This document shows, piece by piece, positions 39,001 to 64,000 of a stretch of DNA of 64,000 nt; positions within the stretch are counted from its first letter, which is position 1; each line of letters opens with the position of its first letter. The notes under the pieces were generated by a model, which was not told where the DNA came from, did not search any database, and worked only from the letters and a program-made list of their open reading frames with translations. A program made the translations under genes and the position numbers. The stretch is taken from contig NC_090794.1 in NCBI RefSeq assembly GCF_040054535.1, positions 1,239,501 through 1,303,500 of the forward strand. The letters are read 5' to 3'. Source of the stretch: Antennarius striatus (lineage: Eukaryota; Chordata; Actinopteri; Lophiiformes; Antennariidae).

Positions 39001-39524
39001 CCGGGTTCTTCCTGCTCTGAGGAGGTTCCTCCAGGAGCTCACGGGGTCCAGGTGAGACCCGATCCATCACCGCTGCTGCCAGTTAGCTCGAATCAGGCTA
39101 GGCTAACCGTTAGCTACGTGTGCTGATCCAATCAGAATAAATCGCTGACTCGTGTGTTCCTGGCGTTCCTCAGGGAGAGTCCATCCGCCCAGCGTTCCAG
39201 ATTCCTGGATCCGGAACGGAGGGACAGTCCGGAGCGATACTTCGAGAACCTGGGGAACGTGATCCCAGAGGAGGACCTGAAGCTGTGGGACGCAGCGGAG
39301 AACATCCAGGAGCAGTACCAGTGAGCCCCCCCCGACACACACACACACACACACTAATCCGACCTCGTGCTGGAGGTGTGTTTCCTCACAGGACGGTCCT
39401 GACGGAGTTCTCCGATCTGGTCCCGGAGACCCGGCGCCTGGAGCAGCAGAACCTGGAGCTGAGGCTGCTGCTGCAGGAGAGCCTCGCCTCCACGCTCCTC
39501 CAGCATCAGGACAAAATCAACTAG
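36051..39524 (+). CDS. drc1: dynein regulatory complex subunit 1
   Basis: Fourteen exons: 36051..36127, 36307..36370, 36757..36884, 36972..37155, 37237..37374, 37447..37533, 37603..37725, 37799..37926, 37993..38127, 38212..38503, 38716..38805, 38891..39051, 39174..39320 and 39392..39524; 628 residues (human 740). Family landmarks in order: TNIQTAADAKEATRR, VPQELQKALDLQRESCAALQ, ELKDKHDRFVKDL, LMMERMDDHIQTL with YREEM, and a long coiled coil. Then come AKELLCDEAGFLMEENLLDLL and a C-terminal coil DLKLWDAAENIQEQY with EQQNLELRLLLQ. DRC1 (CCDC164) anchors the nexin-dynein regulatory complex on axonemal doublets and its loss causes primary ciliary dyskinesia. The N-terminal basic helix of mammalian DRC1 is shorter here, and the segment after the main coil is diverged. 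The exon 3 acceptor at 36757 is chosen because the stronger-looking one at 36773 would break the frame. Adjacent to rsph3 and otof; human DRC1 and OTOF are neighbours at 2p23. Confidence 0.9.
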
Positions 39525-39634
39525 AGGCGGGACTACACGTCTGAGGCGTGACATCACCGACCTGACCTCTGGTGGTCGGAATCGACTCCTCCTGTCTTAG
39601 CTAGCGGCCGTTAGCGTTTTTCATTTATACATGA

Positions 39635-39640
39635 AATAAA
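39635..39640 (+). terminator. drc1: drc1 polyadenylation signal
   Basis: AATAAA about 110 bp after the drc1 stop codon. Confidence 0.7.
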
Positions 39641-39869
39641 ATCTCATTTCTTCAGGCGAAACCCTTTAGTTTGTGGCTTTCACACACACATACATGAACC
39701 TTCTGAAATGAGCTGGTGAGGATGAACACATTAATATTAAAGGAACACTAACATACAGGGGCATGGAAAAGTTTGGCCACCCCTGATGATTTACCTGATT
39801 TTCCTTAAAAATCAAGTTTATAGGATTTTAAAAAAGTGTGCAATAAACAAATTAAACAAAAGTAGGCAG

Positions 39870-39876
<7 letters not shown>

Positions 39877-39940
<64 letters not shown>
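39877..39940. repeat. (TA)n microsatellite
   Basis: 32 TA units directly after a TGTGTG lead, inside the repeat island downstream of drc1. Confidence 0.97.
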
Positions 39941-39941
<1 letters not shown>

Positions 39942-40157
39942 TAGATATCTAAATTATATATTAAGTAAAATATATAAAATATATATTTTTATACATAATC
40001 TATAATTATATATTACAATAAATTATAATAATTTACATATGTTAAAATATTTAAGTATATGTATATATATATATAAGTTTATAAAATAGTGTATATTTAG
40101 TAGAGCAAATTTTAAAATATTATAATATTATATATATATATTATATACATACATAAG

Positions 40158-40228
<71 letters not shown>

Positions 40229-40307
40229 GCACAATGAGGTGCAGGTGTGTTGGCTGAAAGAAGTGAAACTGACGCTCTTGACAGAGAAACACATGCGGTG
40301 TTTTACT

Positions 40308-40477
<170 letters not shown>

Positions 40478-40574
40478 AGTTATTTTAGCAGCTGCTGACC
40501 TGAAAGCAGCACCGAAGGTTGTTGGTGTGAATCCCCCTCCGCTGGAGACGTGAGCCGGACGTGTTGGACACCGC

Positions 40575-40680
40575 CGCTCGTTGGCGGATGGATACATTAT
40601 CAGCTGGGACCGGATCTCGCTCTTACCCACGTGTTGGCGGATGGATACAACATCAGTGAGACCGGATCTTTCTCTTCGTT
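40575..40680. repeat. second site of the 52-bp repeat, inverted
   Basis: Two degenerate units in reverse orientation: GTTGGCGGATGGATACA occurs at about 40,578 and 40,633, followed by CAGTGAGACCGGATCT in the second. The complement matches the unit of the array at 1635-1875. It lies next to (CA)n tracts about 39 kb from the first array. Confidence 0.85.
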
Positions 40681-40909
40681 CCTTATCATTGTTTACATAA
40701 CTTACATATAATTAATTGTACACAGGTAAAGTCTGCATTGATAAAAAATGTTGTTTTTTCATAATTTAGGTGGTTTGGGGCTTTTTTTTACAAGACTGGA
40801 ACAAATTAACATGATTTTAGTTTTTTTTACATGGGGAAAATTTTATAATCATAATCCCCCCTATAATAATTCCTGTAGGGAATTTACTTTTTGCCACTTT
40901 AAATAATCA

Positions 40910-40950
<41 letters not shown>

Positions 40951-41442
40951 ATATATGTGTGCTACTAATACACTACTGTATTAGTATATTAATGGCTAGC
41001 ATGCATTGAAACAAAAACTGCGTACAGATGCCCAAATCCCCAGAGTACCTGGCAGGAATCCGAATAAACAGCTCTCCGGGAGACGACGTCTGGGAGGCCG
41101 GGGTCGGGGGGTCCAAGGAGATCCAAGGAGCTGGATGGCAAAAGCCGGTCAATGAGGTCAGCCGAGTCACGTTTGTGGAGACCAGCTGCAGGTGCCCCGT
41201 CACCTGTCGCAGTGTCGTTTCATGCTGGCCGACCGGAGCTCCTTGTGTAGAGAGAACATGTCTTAAAGGTTACGCCGCCGCTGGGTCCAATTTATGGCCG
41301 GAAGGTTCTGTCACAGCAAACTGTTCACACAATGTCAGGATCCAGATGCAGAGATGAAAACCTGAACAGAGATTTATTTAACAGCAAAGTTCACCAGAAA
41401 ATCCAAAATCGTTCAGGTTCAAAATACAACAAGTTCACAAAG

Positions 41443-42085
41443 TACAGTAATCCCTCGTTACTCGCGGTTAATGTGTTCCAGGACCACCCGTCAAAAACCA
41501 CAATCCGATATACCGACCAAATATTTATTTTATTGCATACATCCATTTTCAACCGCTTATCCGGGGCTAGGTTGCGGGGGCAACAGTCTCAGGAGGGATG
41601 TCCATACTTCCCTCTCCCCAGACACCTTCTCCAGCTCCTCCAGGGGGGAGCCTGAGGCGTTCCCAGGCTCAGACATAGTCCCTTCAGCGTGTCCTAGGTC
41701 TTCCCCGATAGGACATGCCCGGTACACCTCCCCAGGGAGGCGTCCAGGAGGCATTCGGAACAGATGCCAGAGCCACCTCAGCTGGCTCCGCTCGAGGCGG
41801 AGGAGCAGCAGCTCTACTCCGAGCTCCTCCCTGGTGACTGAGCTCCTCACCCTGTCTCTAAGGGTGCGCCCAGACACTCTACGGAGGAAACTCACTTCAG
41901 CCGCTTGTATCCACCTTTCTAGGTGAGAGTAGGAATGTACGTATATTGACCGGTAAATCTCTCTTGTCCTCGATGAGATGAAACTTACATTTCATTGAGG
42001 AAAATATGTAATTGACATACATATTTTTTTTAACATCTGTGATGTAGTCATGTCTTAAAGCGCAAATAAGCGAGGGATTACTGTA
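41443..42085. mobile_element. TIR DNA transposon (non-autonomous, pogo/mariner-like)
   Basis: The left end reads TACAGTAATCCCTCGTTA and the right end is its inverted copy, CGAGGGATTACTGTA preceded by AATAAG. With a TA target duplication the element would begin CAGTAATCCCTCG, typical of Tc1/mariner/pogo-type short elements. It is about 640 bp long and encodes no transposase. Its middle is occupied by a LINE remnant, so it is a composite or nested insertion. A related end lies at about 44,092-44,141. Confidence 0.65.
41545..41900 (-). mobile_element. LINE ORF2 C-terminal remnant
   Basis: The minus strand translates to fragments typical of the region after reverse transcriptase in fish LINEs: RSQLRWLWHLFRMPPGRLPG, then a frame-damaged middle, then PLEELEKVSGEREVWTSLLR and LLPPQPSPG before a stop. 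The intervening Arg-rich segment expected in this family is missing or scrambled, so the copy is dead. I do not assign a clade. Confidence 0.75.
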
Positions 42086-42476
42086 TAAACATAACAAGAA
42101 TCAGGAGAAGAAGAAGAAGAAGAGGAAGAAGAAGAACAACAACAAGAAGAAGAACAATCAGAGTCCCTTTCATAATTGATTTTTTTGGCCTGACTGTCCA
42201 CACTTCCTGTCCATTCAGACTATACCACGATTGGCCGATCTGACAAGTTGCCGTAGCAACGACATCAGAGCGGAGGCGTTGTCCACGTGCCATCACGCAC
42301 GTTGGCTCTTGCCTTGTGTAGGGTGATGTCACGGACAGTCAACCGGATACCCTCCGGTCCCCAGCCCAAGACTGAGTGGACTGAGCGACTGCTGCCCACA
42401 GGTAGAGGTAGAGACTAGCTCAACTCTGGATTGAGTCCTGGATTTAAGTGCAAATTTACTGCTGTGGGTTGCGTTT

Positions 42477-46196
<3,720 letters not shown>

Positions 46197-46768
46197 GATG
46201 GGAGTTGGAAGCTGAGAGGAAACAGATGTGGACACATGGTTTAGTTTTATATTAACATAACTGCTAAGTTATGTGTTGTTTTAATGGTACATAATGGTAC
46301 AGTTCAAGACTGTCCTTTGATGGATAAAAGGTGAATAAAAACTGTTGAACTAATTTGCCAACAGCTGAGGCTTGAAAAGAGATTCAAACCAACACATACT
46401 GTAAATAAAAATCCCAAAACTCTTGAAAGTAAATGAGATATAAAGAAAAATAAAATATTCACTGAGCAAAAAGAGTAATCAACCAATCAGGAAAACTCAC
46501 CAAAGCTGACTTGGCGTTTCTGCCCAAGTCAACTACATTGCAGCGTTCAGTTTATACAGCTTCCATGTAGGTTTCAAGTTGTGATCAAAGGGTATTGAGG
46601 GAATTTATCCCGCTATTCCGTTTAAAACCTGTTTTCCTGACTTTGCTGTGATGCTTTCATGGACCTGGATCAAAGCTCAGACATTAAAGCAACATCTCAA
46701 TGTTGTTCATATAAAGCTGGCTGACATGGAATCTTCAGCCGCTCCATTGACGAGAAGATACCGACATC
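46197..46768. promoter_or_regulatory. head-to-head interval of the kinase gene and rsph3
   Basis: The start codons of the two genes are 573 bp apart and divergent. The interval is AT-rich without a CpG-rich core, has no clear TATA box, and may contain the untranslated first exon of either gene. A shared promoter would tie the kinase to ciliated or germ cells where rsph3 is expressed; that is inference. Confidence 0.4.
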
Positions 46769-49130
46769 ATGTCCGGAAGACGCCAACCAGTCGTGACAGC
46801 AAATGGATGCTATGCCTTCACCAGTCATTCACGAGGCGTCAAACCGTCCAAATACAGAGAACCTGTGTCCAAACAGTAAGTACTGTCCTTCAGTTGAGTC
46901 CGGTAAAATGAACTGTTTGCCTAATTTGTCTATTCCTTTGGTGACGTAGGATTCCTATTGCCGGGCTTCTTATGTGTGACCCCCGCGTTGTCAGAGGAAA
47001 CCCCTTTGTCCAGTGCCTCATTCCAACAGTATGTACCAAACATCCATTTTACCACGCTTCATTTCTGGTCAGCTTTCATTTCTTACAGTTGCTTTATATT
47101 TAAAATGTGTATTTTTACCCCCTGTTCAGCCAGGCCCTGCCTTCGGAAAAGATACCAACACAAGTAAGAAGAGAAAACTCGGCCCAAAACGAGGCAGAAC
47201 CGCAAATCTTGAACCCTTAGCCACGGAACACATTGAAGTCCAATCAGGTCAGATGTCAATCAGAATGACTTCAGAGCTTCAACAGTTTGTGAATTCTGAG
47301 GTTTTTAAACGTATTGTTGTAAATCAGACTCTTTGTAACCCGACCTTTATTCTCAGAGCGTCACCTTGAAGAGCTGGGCGATGTCATTGAGCATAAAGAC
47401 TCGATGTGCCAGACCGATGACTTTGTGGACAGACTTCCAAGTCCATTATTCATACCTGCCAAATCTGGTGAAGACATTGCAACCCAGATAGAGGACGGAG
47501 ATGTAAGTTTTTGTACCAACAGCCTTCATATATGTCTAACAAAACTTGATAGTCTTGTTTCAGATATTATTAATGGAAGAAAGGTGACATTTTTAGACCA
47601 TAGGATATTTTTAAAATGCCCTATGATGCTCTGGATGAGCCACTCTTTGTGCAAATCCAGGCGTTAGTTAGCATCTCCATCAGTTTTAATGTATGTAGTG
47701 AAAGTGCTATACTTGACTAACTGAAATAAAGACTGTGGAGCAGCAGGAGAACGGTTGATCCTGTATGAAAGTTGTGTTTGAGGAATCCAGTCAAACAGAC
47801 TCCCAGAGCCAGGTCATCATCACGTAGAATGTGTGCATGTGTGATAAAATGTGTTGCTGGGTCAGAGTACACACTAACACCACAATCCTCTGCAGCTGTT
47901 TGACTTCGATCGGGAGGTTCGGCCGGTGGTGGAGGTCCTGGTGGGGAAGACGGTAGAGCAGTCCCTGGTGGAGGTGATGGAGGAGGAGGAGCTGGCCTGC
48001 ATGAAGGCCCAGCAGAGGGCCTTCCAGGAGCTCCGGAACATCGAGCTGATGGAGGTGCAGCGGCTTCAGGAGGCGGAGAGGCGACGCAAAGAAGAGAAAG
48101 TACGTAGACTATATAGAAACATGGATTTCATGCCTTTACTGATTCATCAATCATTGAAATAAGAGCAAGTGGACTCGTATTTTAGACGTGATGATGCTTC
48201 ACCTCCAATCAGAGACCTCCGTAGCTCCTGAGAGGAATCTGATGAGCGGTGAAACATCTTCAGACCTGAAACAGGAAGTCCATCAGCTTCTGATCCAACC
48301 TTAGAGGACGGTCAAGAGTCATAACTTGAGCTGAAGGTTGAGCCTGTTGGACACACAGAACCTGAAACAGGGACCCGGTATTGTCTTCAAGAACCCATGT
48401 TTAGAACTTTTTCTTCTCTCCTCAGGAACGTAGAATTGCCCAGCAGAGGGAGGCGTTGAGGAGAGAACGAGAGACAGCAGAGAAGGTCGCCGCCAGGGCG
48501 TTGGGTCAGAAGTTCGTGGCCAACGCCATGTCGACGGTCTTCACCTCCCTGAGGAACCAAGGCTTCTTCTACGACCCCGTGGAGAACGGTGAGTGTTTGT
48601 GTCTGCGATGCTCTCCGGTCTCAACCCCATCAGCTTCTCCTCATTTCTGACACATTTCTGTCCAGCCAGAGAGGAGGTCTATGATATGTTGGTTTGACAG
48701 GTTCAACTTTGCTCATAATTGTGGTTCTGGTTTCCAGATGTTCGGACGAATTTCTTGCCGTGGCTGATGTCAGAGGTGGACGACCGTTTGTTGAAGAAAG
48801 AGGCAGCGAGACGGGTTCTGGACGGTAAGGGCTCTCTGATCATCGATATGACAGGAGGTAGACGAAGACGTGAAGTTTTCTTTCAGTCTGAGGAAACGCC
48901 ATCATTATTTAAGTTGATTTCTCTGTATTATTCTGATAAGACAAGAATCTTAAAGTGTTTTCTCACCATGTTCAGGCCTCAGATATTATTGGAGCGCCTC
49001 CTAGAGGCTCTTTCTGAACATTACAGGGACCAGACTCGTTTGCTGACCGAAGGTTTTCATCTGGTTTTCAGGTCTAATCTATGAAGTGGCCATGAAGAGA
49101 GAGGAGGCCTTCAGACGAAGGCAGACATGA
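46769..49130 (+). CDS. rsph3: radial spoke head protein 3
   Basis: Eight coding exons: 46769..46875, 46950..47028, 47130..47247, 47357..47502, 47896..48099, 48426..48588, 48738..48824 and 49072..49130; 320 residues. Start chosen because MSGRRQPVV leads into YAFTSHSRGVKPSKYRE, resembling the mammalian N-terminus, and the next exon gives DPRVVRGN. The radial spoke 3 core is clear: DSMCQTDDFVDRLPSPLFIP with AKSG, ATQIEDGDLFDFD, then VVEVLVGKTVEQSLVEVMEE followed by a long coiled coil. Further on are ARALGQKFVANAMSTVFTSL, FFYDPVEND and NFLPWLMSEVDDR. RSPH3 is the spoke-stalk protein that docks radial spokes on doublets and binds protein kinase A through an amphipathic helix. Loss causes ciliary dyskinesia. 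It is shorter than the longest human form, mostly at the N-terminus. Polyadenylation signal AATAAA at 49572. Confidence 0.92.
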
Positions 49131-49579
49131 GAGCATGGCAGGTGTTCTTCAAGAACTTCAAGAAACCGTCCACCAAAAAGATGAAGCTTCCCGACTTCTG
49201 ATAGAAGGGCTTTTAAATGTACTTCTATTCTCATTGTTATTCTATTATCCTTTATTTTTGTTTTTAGCCCCCCTTTTATGATTTTTGTTTTTCTGTGGCA
49301 ACTTAGCAGCTAACTGCTACAAAGTAGCTGCTAAGCAAACTTGCTATGAATTAGCTGAGCAGCTAATTTGCAACTTTGGACAGAAAAGGCAGAATATCAA
49401 ATATATATAAGAAGCACAGAAAATAACTTTCAATTTTGTATTTGCTTTATGTGAAATTTTGATGAACAAAAATGATGTAAAAACTTTTTACTGCCCCCTA
49501 CTGGATGGGGGTGTATGAAGAAAAGTTTCAGTGGTTGTACAAAAAAAAAAAAGAAAAAAGTTAAAAATTGTAATAAAGA

Positions 49580-51147
49580 TCCTTCAGGTTAAACAAGGAC
49601 TTTTATCCACAAATACTCACATGACCCATCGCGAACACAAACACAAAAACTGCATCCAATTTCAAACATGTTTGAGAGTCAGTTTATTGGAAACTGGCAA
49701 AAACAAGACAGAAATAAATATTGCACACTTTTCAACGGACACATCAACACAAATTCATCGTAAAAACAGGCAAGTGAGTCAAGAACCAGTAAAACACACC
49801 ATCCACAAAGACCGCAACACAAACCAGGTCAAGCGCAGGCAACTATGAAGGTAAGTTGGGGGTGAGGAGGCGGTGCCGGAGCCTAACCCCCCCCCCCAGC
49901 AGCTCTAGTGCACTAGAATCACAGTCCCGTGTTTTGTTTTATGAAAACACGGCTGGTGGTTCGGTTTGAGGAGCTGCAAAGACGTCATGCGAACACATGA
50001 CTCAGGAATCACGTGATGCATGCATATCGACACGGAAGTAAAAAGTCTGGTAGAAAACAGGAAGAAGCTTCCGGCATTTTGATCTTTTCCGAGGTTTAGA
50101 TAATAATTGCAAATTGTGAGTTCCGAGTCCTTAAAGGTATGTGATAAACATGAAATAATGTGCTTATTTTGACCAAAATTCTGTTGCTTTGCTGAAACAT
50201 TTGCTGAAACATTTGCTAACTGAACTCTTGGGTAATTCAGTACATTTTTGACGCCGTCTTTGTCTGAAGACTCGTTGAATTTTGTAGGAAAATAGATTCT
50301 TTTGTTTTTCTTTCTCTTTGATTCTAGAAGTGTGCAAAAAACCGCAAGAGCTCTAAGAATTTAACGAAAAGGCAACACCCACCCAGAACGCCGTTTATCG
50401 CCAGCGTCGTAGCGCGGAACGACGTCATCATGAGCAGAGTCGGGTTTCAGAATGTTTAATTTATCTACATGTGCATCATTTAAACGTCTCAAAATGTTCT
50501 ACTTACAGCTATGATGGTGTTTCTTTAACTTTTTAATCAGTGGAGGTTTGAGTCTCTTCTGTTCGTCGCTATGGGAACCGTCTCCTTTTTCCTAAACAAC
50601 CGAAGCGGACGGAGACTAGAACCCACCACCAGGGGGCTCCAGGTCCGACCGGAGGTTCCAGTTTGATTCTTAAGGCTGAAACTTCAACGGATCCTCTGAG
50701 CTCCCGACCCGACGTTCTACCAGTGTGATGGTAAGAAATAAAGACATTTTAATTTACAGGGAGAAATACTCAACAAGAAATTTAATTTCAAGTTGAAATC
50801 CTGCAAATTTTGGTGAATCCAGATTTGTGAATGTGCAGAATTCCTGCTTTTCCTGGTCCTGTTTGACCTGAAAGAAGAAATTTTGGACATCAGATTGCAT
50901 CTTAGAGGCTGTGATGAAGACGTCATCTTAAATTTTTTTAAAATCATTTTGTGATCTCTGGCTTTTGCAGACTGGTAATGTTGTCGAAACGAGTCTCCAT
51001 CTTCTTCGGTTGTTTTGGTGAAAACTCGTGAATTTGTCCTCGATAATTCCAACGATGAGTGAGATGCTGATTGGTTAGGCCAGACCTGAATAGACGAGTC
51101 AAACGCAGTGCCCCCCCCCCCACCTGCCCCTCCAACCCCACCCCCCC
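49580..51147. other. spacer between convergent rsph3 and otof
   Basis: About 1.5 kb. It includes the probable 3' UTR of otof and a CTCF-like site at 50626. Around 50,040-50,460 (plus) there is a possible short spliced unit: a donor AAAG|GTATGTG near 50,138, a pyrimidine-rich acceptor TTTGATTCTAG at about 50,328, and an open stretch to a TAA at about 50,459. I cannot identify a protein and do not annotate a gene. Confidence 0.4.
50626..50640 (+). promoter_or_regulatory. CTCF-like site (forward orientation)
   Basis: CCACCAGGGGGCTCC matches the CTCF core in plus orientation, between the 3' ends of rsph3 and otof. Similar weaker matches are at 15252 (reverse) and 59029 (CCACTAGGAGGCAG, forward). 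Confidence 0.45.
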
Positions 51148-63938
<12,791 letters not shown>

Positions 63939-64000
63939 CTGTGATGCCCAAGCAGAACAGAACAGTTGACCTCGGGCAGCTCTTAATCAAGTGAACCACC

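Noticed and set aside
41557-41895. 112-codon open frame on the minus strand as a host gene
   Set aside because: It is a decayed LINE ORF2 C-terminus with a scrambled middle.
49128-49202. Continuation of rsph3 past the TGA at 49130 (a shifted frame is open for about 20 codons)
   Set aside because: It would need a frameshift; RSPH3 normally ends near this point and the stop gives a sensible length.

Overview
The window is nuclear DNA of a ray-finned fish, probably a percomorph teleost. It holds spliced vertebrate genes with GT-AG introns, many only 70-400 bp long, abundant (CA)n and poly-G tracts, and DNA-transposon and LINE debris. Nothing bacterial, plasmid-borne or viral was seen. All gene models were built by reading exons, splice sites and phase by eye. 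Family assignments rest on remembered vertebrate protein families; no search was run.

Region 1 (1-31.5 kb) has the gene order of human 6q21 (AFG1L-SNX3-NR2E1-OSTM1). The first two coding exons of afg1l (minus, rest off the left edge) lie head-to-head with snx3 (plus, 4 coding exons). Then comes nr2e1/tailless (minus, 9 exons), then about 11 kb without genes that holds several non-repetitive blocks looking like regulatory elements, then ostm1 (plus, 6 exons).

Region 2 (31.5-36 kb) is a gene-free junction. To its right the neighbours change to genes found elsewhere in human: DRC1 and OTOF (2p23) and RSPH3 (6q25).

Region 3 (36-49.6 kb) has drc1 (plus, 14 exons, nexin-dynein regulatory complex) and rsph3 (plus, 8 coding exons, radial spoke). 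Between them is a repeat-rich island with a complete HIPK-like protein kinase gene (minus, 7 coding exons). Its C-terminal tail is a tandem array of 57-residue units, each with a SUMO-interaction-like motif; three also carry a basic nuclear-localisation-like patch.

Region 4 (51.1-64 kb) is the 3' two thirds of an otoferlin gene (minus, about 1,312 codons in 30 exon positions; 5' part off the right edge). Two positions offer a choice of exon: the known pair of alternative last exons for the membrane anchor, and a tandem pair of 99-nt exons encoding the first calcium-loop region of C2F, which I do not know as described. One otoferlin intron appears to use a GC donor.

Functional theme: snx3 and ostm1 act in endosomes and lysosomes, nr2e1 in neural and retinal progenitors, drc1 and rsph3 in motile cilia, and otof in hair-cell exocytosis. 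Neighbours are not an operon; shared logic is limited to two head-to-head promoters (afg1l/snx3 and kinase/rsph3) and a possible CTCF-marked boundary between the nr2e1 and otof neighbourhoods.
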